Source: Thermomucor indicae-seudaticae | Lineage: Eukaryota; Mucoromycota; Mucoromycetes; Mucorales; Lichtheimiaceae | Assembly (NCBI GenBank): GCA_000787465.1 | Contig: JSYX01000255.1 | Location: 1-47,307 of the forward strand | Reading direction: 5' to 3' | DNA length: 47,307 nucleotides | Part shown: positions 1 through 11,436 of the stretch, piece after piece | Layout of the letters: the number at the start of each line of letters is the position of its first letter | How positions within the stretch are numbered: position 1 is the stretch's first letter | Notes under the pieces: generated by a model | Database searches by the model: none | What the model was told of the DNA's origin: nothing | The model's input: only the letters and a program-made list of their open reading frames with translations | Translations under genes and position numbers: made by a program

Positions 1-1452
1 AAGTTGGCCAGCTTGTGAAATGCAAAATCCTTGAAATCAATGAAAACAACAAGCAGATAGAAGCCACCCTGAAAAAGAGTCTGCTGGAGGGCACCGAAGT
101 CCCGAAGAAGAAACAAGCGAAAAAGACAGCCGATAGTGAAGAAGATGAAGAAATGGAGGATGTTACCAGTGCGGAAACGAGTGAAGAAGAATCAGATGAG
201 GAAATGGAGGACGCACCTGCTGAAGCAGACTCTGATACAGAAATGCCAGAAGCAGAGGAAGAGTCTAACGATGAGGATGACCAAACTGAAGCGCCTGCAT
301 TGGCAATTAATGGTTTCGACTGGTCCGGCCATGTTGTAGAAGAGAACAATGATGAAAGCGAGTCAGAAGACGAAGAAGGATCAGACACCGAGGAAGCAAA
401 GAAGAAGAGGACCAGCAAAAAGCCTGTCGAAGACAAAACAGCAGAGTTATCCACAGAAGCACCGCAATCCGCCGCAGACTTTGAGCGTATACTGGTCGGC
501 TCACCCAACTCTTCCTTCGTCTGGATCAACTATATGGCCTACCAGCTACAACTTTCTGAAATCGATAAAGCACGTGAGATCGCTAATCGTGCTCTGGCAA
601 CCATAAGTTTCCGGGAAGAGCAGGAGAAAATGAATGTCTGGGTAGCTCTTCTGAACCTGGAAAACACTTACGGCTCGGACGAGTCACTGGAGGACGTCTT
701 TAAGCGTGCTTGTGTATATTGCGAGCCGAAAAAAGTATATATCCAACTGGCTCAGATTTACGAACGGAGCGGTAAAGACGAGGTAAGCATTTCTGTTACG
801 GAAGCTGAGGCTATTGCTTGGCTAGTGACTGAGTGACTGTAATCAAACAGAAAGCAGAGGAACTGTGGAAACGAGCATTGAAAGAATTTAGCCAATCTAG
901 CAAAGTGTGGACTTTCTTTGGTTGTTTCTATCTTAAACGCGGGAACGTCGAAGGTGCAAGAGAGTTATTACAGCGAAGTTTGAAAGTATTACCGCGGCAT
1001 AAACGTAAGCTACTACTAATTATCAAGTGCTGAGTGAAACAGGTATTCATGCTCATTTGCTTCCGCAGATATTAAGACAATTAATAAATTTGCGCAAATG
1101 GAATTCAAACATGGAGAGGCAGAACGAGGCCGGACCATATACGAAGGAGTATTAAGTAACCATCCAAAGCGCATCGATCTATGGAACATATATCTAGACA
1201 TGGAAATCAAGCACGGCGACAAAGACATCATCAGGTACGGTGTTGTGTAATAAGGGGAAATGACAAGGATTCCTCCTCCTAACTTATTATGCGACCAGGC
1301 GTTTATTTGAGCGTGTCACTTCAATGAAACTGTCGTCAAAGAAGATGAAGTTCTTCCTTAAGAAATGGTTACAATTCGAGAAAGAACATGGCACGGAGGA
1401 TGACATCGAAAAGGTCAAAGAGAAGGCGCTCGCTTACGTTAGCGAAAAATAA
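1..1452 (+). CDS. RRP5: rRNA biogenesis protein RRP5 (PDCD11), C-terminal part
   Basis: The 5' end lies outside the window and reading is open from base 3. Exons: 1-782, 851-1004, 1069-1234, 1299-1452, all GT-AG and phase-consistent. The first residues (VGQLVKCKI) are the end of an S1 RNA-binding repeat. A long Glu/Asp/Ser/Lys-rich linker follows, then HAT/TPR-like helical repeats starting near [20 protein letters not shown]. The last exon ([20 protein letters not shown]) matches the conserved C-terminus of the family. RRP5 acts in the nucleolus in early pre-rRNA processing for both ribosomal subunits: the S1 repeats bind pre-rRNA and the HAT repeats bind processome proteins. Identity is clear from the repeat order and C-terminus. 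The gene is convergent with the small gene that ends at 1590. Confidence 0.93.
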
Positions 1453-1589
1453 AATAGTTATTCCATGTAAATAGCAAAATTCATCATAAGAGTTATGACT
1501 ATATGATATATTGCCTTCACAAATTTCGCGAAAACCATTACAAACAGAAATATAAGCATTAATCATGCAAGCTTATAAGGATCTCTATC

Positions 1590-1868
1590 CTAGTCGTCGT
1601 TGACAATAACGGTAGTATCCGAGTGTCCCCCTTGGCTTGTTAGTATACCATTTTCCAAGAGGCCATTAAGCTAATAAGGAGAGGAACAAAGAGTTAATAT
1701 GGCAAGTGGAATAAATTGAATTTCTTAGAAGCGTACAATGCCCCTGTTACCGCCGTCGTTGTTGCTGCCACCGACAACGACATCATGACCATGACCAGGG
1801 TGGGGAAGGGCCCAAGAAGAAGCGACAGCAAAGAGGGCGAACACAGCAGGGATGTGGATGCACTTCAT
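1590..1868 (-). CDS. small secreted peptide, 70 aa, unknown function
   Basis: Two exons read on the minus strand: 1868-1737 (44 codons) and 1670-1590 (26 codons plus TAG), with a 66-nt GT-AG intron (donor GTACGC, acceptor TTATTAG, branch-like TTAAC) in phase 0. The product starts MKCIHIPAVFALFAVASSWA, a textbook signal peptide: short basic start, hydrophobic core, small residues before the likely cut near Ala20. A His/Gly-rich stretch (LPHPGHGHD) and a Gly/Asn-rich stretch follow. Exon 2 encodes LNGLLENGIL and ends TVIVNDD. No cysteines occur after the signal region. I do not recognise a family. Clean splice signals, the signal peptide and phase retention argue for a real gene, but no transcript is available. 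The fairly abundant Gly/Asn/His could suit a wall- or metal-associated peptide; that is a guess only. Confidence 0.6.
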
Positions 1869-2323
1869 GATAGGGATAAGGTAAAGAATTGTATGTATGA
1901 TGAGTCACGTTTGCGGAGGGGTGTTCATATCTGTCGTTTCTTTTACGTAGCATCTGTCTCTGATGGAATGAAGATCGTCATAGGGGACATACGGAAGGAG
2001 AAAGGGGATGGTTAATCCAAAGAGATGCTGATATAGGCAAAACAGCCTTCCGATGCTTCCACACCCTGAGATTCATGGGGTGGCCCGTGCATGCATCATA
2101 AGCGGAGAATCGATCAGTCAATTGCATATGATTGGCTAATCGAAATCCTGGTAACTCAAGGCAACTTGGACCTGAAGATCATTGCAGTTGACAATAGACT
2201 GGGGGATGCTTATTGGTAGACTAATCATAAAAAGCATGCATTAAAACAATTGAAATATTTGCAGCAAACTACTATATATACACATATGATAAATAGAGAC
2301 AGAGTAATTGTTTCGAAATCACC
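1869..2323. other. intergenic, presumed promoter of the small secreted peptide gene
   Basis: No coding signal was seen. On the minus strand the bases just before the peptide ATG are pyrimidine- and CA-rich, as is common in fungal 5' leaders. An AT-rich TATATATA tract lies near 2270-2280, about 400 bases upstream of the ATG, which is far for a TATA box unless the leader contains an intron. Confidence 0.4.
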
Positions 2324-3753
2324 TTATTGATGCGAGTGGCGTGATTTCTTCTTCTTTTGACGTTTTGATGACTTCTTCTTTGGCTTTTTTGGAGCAGAAC
2401 TTTCTGCTCTTGAGCTTGAAGCGACGCCTACATCCTCGCTGTTGTTTTCTTTATCTTCGTCGCTATCCAATATGACTACAGATTTCTTCTTTCCCGCGGT
2501 CTCCTCCTCATCGTCGTCGGTAAGGATGATTGCCTTATTTCTCTTTCTTCGCTTTCGCCGCGGCACCGTGTCCTCTTCATCCTCCTCACTTTCTTGGTCT
2601 TCGTCGTCTCTATTCCTTTTGTTGCCGTCTTTCTGGGCTCGAGACTTGCCTTTACTTGTTGACGCCCCATTATTTGTATTCTCATTGAGTCTTGTGCTTC
2701 GTCTCCGTTGTAATAGGGGAACGTCGTCATCATCTTCATCATCATCCGACGAACTACCGCTACTACCATTTTCATCCTCCTCCTCCTGCTCCTCATCACC
2801 ACTGTATTCTTCGGGTTCGAAATCGGAACCCTCCTTCTCAGCACTACCGTCGCTTAATGTGGCGTCTGTCGCCTCTTCGTCGGGCACCACGAAACCCTCA
2901 AGGTCATCATCATCTTCTCCTTGTTCTTCTTCATCATCGTCCTCAATCGTTGGTATATTCTCAGCGGCCCCACGGTAAACCGCTCCACACTGGACGCAGA
3001 CGCCGTCCTCGTCCAGTTCCCAGCCACATACAGCGCAACGGTTCCTAGAAGAAACAAAAAGTCAGTGGTACCGGACTAGGAACGCTTCCTCCCCTGCCTT
3101 ACACGTCGTCCTCCACATCAATAACATGACGATGCCTTGACAAAGGCGGAAAGGCTCTGCTAAGCAGTTCTTCAAATTGACGTTGACTCGCTTGCGAGTC
3201 TTCTGCGGACGATCGTTCGTCAAAAAGCAGAACCTGGACAGCTTGCACTAAAAATGGTTTCTTTATCTATCTTTTTTTCTGACAATACACAAGACGGCTC
3301 CCATTTTTTCACTCACCTGCTTGCTGCATGCTATATGTTTGGATAGGTCGCTGAACCATTTCCTTTCGACATGTAGGGCAGGTAAGCTGGACCTGGAACC
3401 AATTGTTCAGGCACGTACAGCAAAAAGCGTGACCTAATAAAATGTCGCCAGTTCAACAAAAAGACGCGTGTAAAGTACACATAAAGCGGTCTTCTTTTAT
3501 TTATTTACCGCATTCCAATGTATATGGATTGTCATAAAAGTCTTGACAGATCGTGCAGGTGAACGCTGCAGAATGGCGTTCAATACCCGTTAAGTGCCAA
3601 AACTTGAATGTATATACCTTCTTTAAGTTGTGTAAGTCGATCTGTGTCCAAATTGGAGTGAGAAGCTGCACGCGCTGCCGCCATTTGTTCAAGCTTAATA
3701 GTCAGAGCATGGGCAAGCTCAAGCATGCTCTGGAGATCGTCACGCTGAGCCAT
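2324..3753 (-). CDS. RING-finger protein (probable E3 ubiquitin ligase) with acidic/basic tail
   Basis: Exons on the minus strand: 3753-3618, 3565-3509, 3433-3317, 3247-3103, 3044-2324; 391 aa; all introns GT-AG and in phase. Residues 1-45 form a helical leader. A perfect C3HC4 RING spans residues 49-86 (C49, C52, C64, H66, C69, C72, C83, C86), so the cross-brace zinc ligands are intact. A second zinc-knuckle-like element, CxxC-x9-CxxC at 155-171 (CAVCGW...CVQC), follows. The remaining 200 residues are low complexity: Asp/Glu/Ser runs alternating with Lys/Arg blocks (such as PRRKRRKRNK), suggesting a nuclear, possibly chromatin-associated protein. RING proteins usually recruit an E2 enzyme to ubiquitinate substrates. 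No substrate can be inferred, and I do not recognise a specific orthologue. Confidence 0.85.
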
Positions 3754-6421
3754 GGTATGGAGAGTCAGAAAGAGGAGTGAAACAAAAATTTCAACCAAAA
3801 CTCCGTTTATATACCGCCTGTCTGTGTCACACAGCATGAGTCTCCTTTCTGGTTGTCATAACAAAGGGACGTGGCTGAAACGGAAGTTTCCTTCCATGGT
3901 AAGAGCAAATTTGTTCACTTGGTAGAACTTTTGGCAAAAGTATCAGACTTTTACATTGGTTCGTCGATGACAGCAATGCATGTTTTGGGGACAGTATTCC
4001 GGTTTCGGGATCGCTATATATGCGCGGTATCTGTTGTTCGATGAATTAATCAGCGAGTCCTTTAGGTGTCATGATGATGATCTAATGGAAATAGGATATA
4101 GAAATGGAACTAAAATGGATCATAAAAATGGGCTTCTCTCACAGTGTACGGTTACTTTGTTCTTTTTGCATCCATTTAATACTGTTGCAACGCATTTAGC
4201 GTGTTGACTGGTTCTTTTGTGCCGGTTCATGAGATTCCACGTTTACTATGCACAGCTTGGTCTTTCGGCCCATTCTTTCCGTGTGCTTTCGCTTCCCCGC
4301 TGCTCGTAGCTTCTTGGCTGCCCTCGATCGTTGAGATGCCATGCGCGCGATTCGACGGTAGACGTGCGCCGATGACCGTCATCGCCACCAGTTGCTCTGG
4401 CCATCTTCCTCCTCGTCTCCGCAGCGCGGCAGGGTTATTACTACTGGACGCATTCGATTGCATTTGAGAAAATTTGAGAGACCCTTTGCGAAACCTAAGG
4501 CTGACATGTAACCGCATGTACTCGTTCGTCTTCGGTGTCGTATATGGTTAGCGTTGATCCCTGTGTACTGCTATATGCTTTGACCAACCGACTCCACAGA
4601 TCCCGTAAAACATAACACAGATACGTCTGGCTATTATATTTGTCACTCACTGGCGTGTCTGCTTTGTTAGTCTAGTCGGTCGATATTGTAGCACACGGAT
4701 ATACTTGGCTCTGAGCAACCGGTAGAAGAAGCAGTGATTCGCGCGTCCGACAACATGCTGCGATGTCTCTTCTGATACCATATAGAAGGGTGCTACCAGC
4801 AATCATTCGATGTGAGCTACGTACGTAAAAGCTGCGGAATAGAGCGTTCCACAAAATTCTTAATGATGAACTTTATTACGGAAGCGCAAGCATGGTTTCT
4901 TGTCAAAAACGTCGGTTAGACTTGCGTAGTTTGCGGATCATGCCGCAATAGGAACCCCTAACACTTCACGGCAATCCTTACATCTTAAAGAACAGGGACC
5001 AGAAAAGATCTCATGCTGACTAGGCACTATGAAGGGAGGCAAGGAGACATTGTCCTAAGCTAGCAAAAGCTTCTGCTGCTCAAATTTATACCTACTAGCG
5101 TGTACCATAGAAGTTGCTCGTATGATACTGGTACTCCATTTAAAACGAAACGTCGTTCAGGCAATGTCTCACTTGTCCATGTGGACTGTGGTCGATATTC
5201 TTTTTACCGGGAAAGTCACGGAAGTTCTTCCGAGAAAAATGTCGTCATCTAAGAAGGAAAGCTTTTGCCCCGTCATGAGGAAGCCATGCGAACCGGGGGT
5301 TGGGTATGTCAACGTGGCAAACCCCTTCCCACACGGTTGATTCATTGCAGGTTAAGCGCATGCGTATGACGCCACGACTTTTGCTGATTCTCGTGCAATG
5401 TTGATCATTTTCTTTAGACAACATTCTTGATGTTGAGGCAAGAATATGGCAAATCGACCTGTGAATAAGGGAAATGCCAGAGGAGATTGCCTCGGTCAGT
5501 CTTTCTGTTATGGATACGATTTGTCGTGATCCTAACAAACGCATCACAGACAATAAAGCATGATCCACAACAGATATTGACGAGAAAAAAAAGAAAAGAA
5601 ACTTGTCGAAACCAAGAAGCTTCTTTTAAAGCTTTTTTTTCGATCGGCGACAAATTCCGTAATCCAAAGCCACGGTGGCGCTGGTCCCATGGTGTGGACG
5701 TCGAAAGTGAGACCGGAAAAATGTGATCGATGCGTAACCGACCTACCGACAAAGTTTCGGTAGAGCCTTTGAAAAAAGGGAATGGACGGCACACTAAATG
5801 ACTTGTTCTTCCGATGGTGACACGGACACTTTAGCCATCGCGCGTGTCTGTGGGCGATATGTGGTTAGGGAGTATAAGCGTAACAAGTGGACCTCCCGTG
5901 TCGGTAAGGATATCGTAAAGACAACAGCCCCTCTATTTAGCATTACTTACGTCGCGGCATTTGCATTTGGCAAAGAAAGGGGAGTTCGAAGGAACCTCCC
6001 ATGCGACGAAACACCCCGTGTACTCCTTTGCAAAATTTCAACGTAATTACCTAGCGCGGTCGTCAGTAGCAACAAATTGATGACATAGCATGTCGAGTCG
6101 TAAATAGATCAAAGATATACAGTACGGGTTGAAATCCAGAAGTTGCATGAAAAGATACTCAAATGTGGATCGCGCACTGAAAATAGTTGCTAAACAAAGC
6201 ACAAGGCGATCTCTTCTGGCGGGTTATTGCCACAAATAACCACATGGATCGGAAATGACAATTTCGGTGAAACCGATGAGGAAGGGACAAGTTGCCATCC
6301 AAACTATAAAACCCTGTAAGCCAAATATTTTTTACCTTTTTCTCCTTTTTCAGTTATCCCAAGTGGTTTACTGAACGGACGATCTTTAACCTGAACCGCG
6401 TCTCTTTATCTTGGACTAGTC
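3754..6421. other. long gene-poor intergenic region
   Basis: About 2.7 kb without a gene I can support. Open frames up to about 125 codons occur on both strands but lack recognisable domains, plausible splice partners or good start contexts. The first part must carry the promoter of the RING gene, the last part that of the PX-kinase gene. A GC-richer patch occurs around 4250-4450. No tandem repeat or clear terminal inverted repeat was found by eye. Confidence 0.5.
6305..6311 (+). promoter_or_regulatory. candidate TATA box of the PX-kinase gene
   Basis: TATAAAA sits 111 bases before the kinase ATG and is followed by a pyrimidine-rich leader (TTTTTTACCTTTTTCTCC). Spacing and sequence fit a fungal core promoter, but no transcription start is known. 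Confidence 0.4.
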
Positions 6422-8708
6422 ATGCTTCATTTCTTGAAACGAACCCCGCGTCGTCCTTCAGTGCCTAGCCAATGTCCGTCACTGTCTGCCAGTGCCAGCA
6501 CAACCAATAGCAGCAGTCCTTCTTCGCGCTCGACGGATGCTCATGTTGGCGGACGTTATCTCGTTATTTCAGTAACTGAGTCCACTGTGCCAGTTGACGA
6601 GTTTGATAACGAGAAGCAGAAGCGAATCACTCGTACGGTTCCGGTATGAAGTGTAAGATCGGGATCTCTGCAATCGATATTTAAATGTCATACTTTAGGT
6701 TTTCCATGTCGTCATCGAGGACGAAAACCAGCATCGGGCACTCATTCGTGATATTCATGATTTTATCGAACTTGATCAAAGGGTAAGCGTAGCAGTTTCA
6801 TAGAGGCCCCGCTCCCTACTCTCTGTTTTGACCTATCATCCCATAACAGATCAAAGCAGAATTTGGTAAAGCAAGTCCGTCTCTTAAAAGACTGGTGTCA
6901 TCCAAGCACGCGAATTTCTTTTCCACGCTTTTACGGTTCACCACACGTGCAAAATCCAATTCGCGAAAGATCGAGACCTACTTGAGACGATGTGTGCTTG
7001 ATCCTATCATTGGGTGCTCCAGCCTTTTGCAGGACTTTCTATCGCCGCAATGTATCAAAGACCGCGTCCTGTCCAAACAGACTCTCCTGCACAGAATACA
7101 GCGACAACAGAAGCAAAATCTCGTCCTCGCTCAGTCTGTCTCATACAAAATGCAAAAGCGCGCTAAGCCATTCAATAATAATAACAGTTCCTCAATCCCT
7201 AGCATGGCTCTATCCAACGCAGCTGACGACGAAACCTACAAAAGTGATTTTAAAAGCTGGACGAGCGAAAGCTTACTTTGCGTTGATGACCAAAAAATGT
7301 CCCCAGAGGACTTTGAACTCATCAAGTTATTGGGCAAGGGCAGCATGGGAAAGGTAAAGTGCCAAAAGTCGAGAAGCGTACCAAACTATGTACTCATTTC
7401 GTATTGTTCTCTCAAGGTCTTTCTGGCACGAAAACACCAAGGTTCCTGCGCAAAACTCTTTGCTGTGAAGGCTATCAGTAAAGAGCGGGTGATGAGAACG
7501 GGCCAAATAGAACATACAAAACAGGAACGGGATATCCTGGCGATTATCTCGCAACTTCGACACCCTTTTCTTATCCAAATGCGCTATGCATTCCAAGACA
7601 CTAAAGAGCTTTACCTTGCTTTTGATTACCATGGTGGTGGCGACCTTGCTACACAGTTGATGAAGTTTCACCGGTTCCCTCCTGGTCGATGTAAGCTGTA
7701 TACAGCTGAGATTCTGCTCGGTTTACAAGAACTACATCGGTTAGGCATTCTATATCGGTAAGCAATTTATGGTTTTATATATAAACTTTTGATTTGACTT
7801 GTACCGTTTATAGTGACCTAAAGCCTGAAAACATCCTTCTGGGCATTGATGGCCACCTGGTTCTCACGGATTTTGGTTTTTCAAAGCAGTTTCAGGATAA
7901 TGCCACAGATCACCACACCCGCACATTCTGTGGCACTGCTGAATACTTGGCACCTGAAATCCACCTCGGTCAATGCTACTCTTACGCAGTCGATCTTTGG
8001 AGCCTAGGGACCATTGTGTACGAGATGCTGACTGGTATCATACCCTTTTGGGCCGATAACTACTACGAGATGCAACAGCGAGTACTCCATGACCAGCTCC
8101 AATTTCCTTCGGGTTTCTGTCCCACCACAGCAAACTTCATCAGTGGTTTATTAGTCCGCGACCCGGCAATGCGTCTAGGTGCAGGCACTGACGGCCCTGA
8201 AGAGATCCGGAACCATCCATATTTTGCCGATATAAGCTGGTCAGACGTGTACCACAAACGCATTCCACCGCCTTATGTCCCTGTGCTCACAGACCCAGAG
8301 GATGTATCCCATTTTGATCAAGAGTTCGTAGACGCGTCTCCGCGCCTCAGCCCTCCAGTGGTGATGCAGCAAAACACAATGACTGTGATGGGATATTCAT
8401 ACATAAACGACGTGTCATCTTTGGACCTCGATCAAAGCATTATTGATCCATCATCAGCCTGTCATTACGCGGACGATGACGTTGACCAGTATTCGGAAAG
8501 CGAAAGCGATATCCACTCGGGAAGCGATGATCTGTACAGCAGTCAAGTCTCGAACTCGGGGCTCTGGTGCTTAATGGATATGTGTGACACGATTGCTAGT
8601 GCTGCAGGTCATGGCGCGGACGTGGAAAGAGATATCCACCCTCATCATCGACCTCTTGGCGGGGGCATCTCTCGTATTTATGCCGCAAGACAAATCAATG
8701 CCAATTAG
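6422..8708 (+). CDS. PX-domain AGC-family Ser/Thr protein kinase (SGK3-like layout)
   Basis: Exons 6422-6643, 6699-6782, 6850-7353, 7417-7757, 7814-8708; 681 aa. After a Ser-rich N-terminus, residues about 44-165 form a PX phosphoinositide-binding module (YLVISVTES, then LIRDIHDFIELDQRIKAEFG, then the Leu-rich C-terminal helix with YLRRCVLDP). The kinase domain begins near residue 257 with the glycine loop GKGSMGK, catalytic Lys in FAVKAISK, DLKPEN, DFG in LTDFGFSK and the activation segment TFCGTAEYLAPE. A C-terminal extension carries a turn-motif-like SPRLSPP and a hydrophobic motif VMGYSYI, in which the usual first Phe is Val. About 100 acidic/Ser-rich residues trail behind it. PX domains usually target kinases to PI3P endosomal membranes, so an SGK/Ypk-like endosomal role is inferred. 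AATAAA occurs at 8858-8863, about 150 bases after the stop. Confidence 0.9.
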
Positions 8709-9027
8709 GAAAGGGTTCATCCTCTCATACCTTGTCGAGCTGGGCTCGACATTTTATGCACGTTTCTCTTTGTTACCTTTTACCTCTTCCTTGGTACTTT
8801 CTTCCGCTGTATTTATTTTTCCTTTGCTACACTGTAAGTATGTAATTTGCTCACAAAAATAAATGAAAATACTGGAACCCTATTTTGCAACAAAGAAAGG
8901 GTCTTTTTGATTTTCAATTTGACTTGCTGGGTTGTCGTCAGCAGCTTAAAAAGTAGCATTGTCAGTGACATCAAAACCAAGACTGAAGACTCTCTCTCCT
9001 ATTTCTATACACTATCCCGACGACATA

Positions 9028-9195
9028 CAGTACCCGCGCGATATATCGATATTTTGATAAATAGATATACCTATCGACCTTGAATCATGGATTTGCTTTT
9101 TCCAGGTGTATTTACACTTGTTATAACGATATTCTTGATATAACGCTCGCATTTTCCCGTCACGGACCCTATCGACATATCGCCCGCCGGCACTG
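9028..9195. mobile_element. possible 168-bp MITE with CAGT...ACTG termini
   Basis: The left end reads CAGTACCCGCGCGATATATC. The right end, read on the other strand, starts CAGTGCCGGCGGGCGATATG. The ends match over about 25 bp with a few mismatches and a small gap (shared core GCGATAT-TCGATA). CAGT-ending inverted repeats are typical of pogo/Tc1-like elements. The left end is preceded by TA, as expected for a TA target site, but the right end is not followed by TA, so the element may be decayed or the call wrong. No transposase is encoded. Confidence 0.35.
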
Positions 9196-9901
9196 CAAGT
9201 ATTTGTCTGCATTTACTTATTCAGCTCTTCTACCAGCTATTTCTAACCTGCATTGTGTTATATAGATTCACATAAGTATAAATACGGTCACTGTTTGTTA
9301 ATTAATGATAAATGTGCGTCAAAGTTTAGTACGATTGTATGTTTACCTAAAATACAAGATGCCGTCAAGTAACCAACAATCAAGTGGAGACTGAAATCAC
9401 TGATCACTAAACCTTTTGGCACTTTGAAATTATCAAAGCTTATGAACAGGTAGAATGTTGTTTGTAAGCATGTTAGTGGGTTTATTTGTGAACAGGCGTA
9501 TTAGTGATTGCTTTCCCTATCGGATCCGACGGGTGGGTATTTTTCATGCACAGGCCGATCATTATTGGTGCTGCTAATAAAGTCCGCTGAGAGACGAGCC
9601 CACGCTATCTCGGTCATTGCGCGAACGCCGTTGGTTGAACGACTCCGGGAAAACTGATCCCTTGGACATTTCGGTCATGTTGTGCTAAACTGTCTAAAGC
9701 TTACTATCTTCCATTGACATTCACCGTGAGCTAGCATTTGCGAGTGACCGTAGACGAACGGTCTCCAATAGTTGGAAATGATATCATCGGGAAAGGATAT
9801 GTTAATGGGTTTCGCCAAATGCAGGACGTGTGTAACCGAGAAACCAGTCCTACGTCACATGTCCATAACGACATGCGAGTCATTTGAGCGAGCCGCAAGA
9901 G

Positions 9902-9908
9902 CATAAAA
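9902..9908 (+). promoter_or_regulatory. candidate TATA-like box of the subtilisin gene
   Basis: CATAAAA lies 93 bases before the ATG. It is followed by a C/T- and CA-rich leader ending CACACACAAAAG directly before the start codon, typical of well-expressed fungal genes. Confidence 0.35.
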
Positions 9909-9994
9909 GACGGAAAGTTTGCTGCTTTTTCTTTATATCTTGTGCTCTTCCCCCGCTGTTTTCAAGCACACATACACCTTATCACACACAAAAG

Positions 9995-11436
9995 ATGAGA
10001 TTGTCCATTATTGCAAGTGCATTGCTCATGGCTGCCAGCTCCGTGGTTGCGGTACCCATGATCACTCCTCCTACATTCACAGATGGCACACTTGCGCCTC
10101 TCTATGTCCCCAGTGAAACCGAAGCCATAGAAGACTCATACATCGTGGTTTTCAAGAATAACGTACATGCCGACTCTCTTCTGCAGCACATGGCCTGGGT
10201 CAACAACCTGGTGCTTGCTGGTCAACAAGACGAAGATCTTTTCAGCGAGCGGCTACGGCCTGATACAATTGGTATCCGTCACGTCTATGATACGCCGAAC
10301 ATGAAGGGTTATTCCGGCAAGTTTGGCAAAGATGCGCTAGAAATGATTCGACGTTCTGAAGAGGTATATTGGGAAAAGAAGAAGGGAAAGGGAAGGAGCG
10401 ACTAACTATCTATCACTCATTTACAGGTCGCTTTTGTGGAAAAGGACTCATTGGTGTATGCGACTGAGCTCCAGCGGAATGCTCCGTGGGGTCTGGCACG
10501 CATTTCACATCGGGATGCACTCACGTTCAAGACTTTCAACAAGTATCAATATGACCCTGAGGGTGGCAAGGATATCAATGTGTATGTCATTGATACCGGT
10601 GTGAATATTGAGCACGTTGACTTTGAAGGACGAGCTACTTGGGGCGTTACCATCCCTCAAGGCGATGAAGACGAGGATGGTAATGGCCACGGCTCTCATT
10701 GTGCGGGTACCATTGCAGGCAAACGATACGGTGTGGCCAAGAAGGCCCGGCCTGTGGCCGTCAAGGTGCTGCGGTCGAACGGCTCTGGTACGATGTCCGA
10801 TGTGGTGGCGGGCGTTGACTGGGCACAAACGAAACATGAAAAGGATGCTGCGGCAGCAAAGAAGGCAGGCAAGGCATATAAGGGTGCTGTGGCAAACATG
10901 AGTTTGGGTGGCGGCAAATCAAGAGCACTGGACCTTGCCGTGAATGGGGTTAGTCTGATTGATAAAGGCAAACGAAAGTCTGAACACTCTACTCACATAG
11001 AATAATCGATATATAGGCCGTTGAAAGTGGACTTGTATTTGCTGTGGCAGCTGGTAATGATAACCGTGACGCTTGCGATTACTCACCTGCAGCTGCGGAG
11101 TTGGCCATCACGGTTGGTGCCTCTACACTTTACGATGACCGGGCGTACTTTTCAAACTATGGCCCCTGTGTTGATGTGTTTGCCCCTGGTTTGAATATTC
11201 AATCCGTTTGGCGCGGAAGCAAATATGCGACAAACACTATCTCCGGTACATCCATGGCTTCGCCTCATGTGGCTGGCTTGGCTGCCTACTTCTTGGCTCT
11301 TGAACCTGAGGGAGCCACGCCCAAGGAAATCAAGGACAAGATTATTGCTATGAGCACCAAGGGTGCTCTCTCCAAGATTCCTGACGACACTCCCAATCTT
11401 CTGATCTACAATGGCGCCGCAGATGCCTACTATTAG
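9995..11436 (+). CDS. secreted subtilisin-like serine protease (S8, proteinase K/cerevisin type)
   Basis: Exons 9995-10363, 10427-10948, 11017-11436; 436 aa, all phase 0. The ATG opens a signal peptide (MRLSIIASALLMAASSVVA). An I9 inhibitor propeptide follows (DSYIVVFKNN... to VAFVEKDSLVY). The mature domain starts near APWGLARIS. The catalytic triad is intact: Asp179 (VIDTG), His211 (GNGHGSHCAG) and Ser376 (GTSMASPHVAG); Asn311 (AAGN) is the oxyanion-hole residue. The frame is therefore that of an active endopeptidase made as a zymogen and secreted or sent to the vacuole. Fungal relatives serve in nutrient acquisition, autophagy or host-surface degradation; which applies here cannot be told. 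The gene stands alone between long intergenic regions. Confidence 0.95.

Larger units (their letters stand above)
8709..9994. other. intergenic region with a MITE-like inverted repeat
   Basis: It contains the 3' UTR of the PX-kinase gene, an imperfect terminal-inverted-repeat element (listed separately at 9028-9195) and the promoter of the subtilisin gene. No further coding signal was seen. Confidence 0.5.

Noticed and set aside
2442..2978. 178-codon Ser-rich frame on the plus strand
   Set aside because: Exact antisense of the Asp/Glu- and Lys-rich tail of the RING gene; the composition (Ser runs) mirrors GAT/GAA repeats on the other strand.
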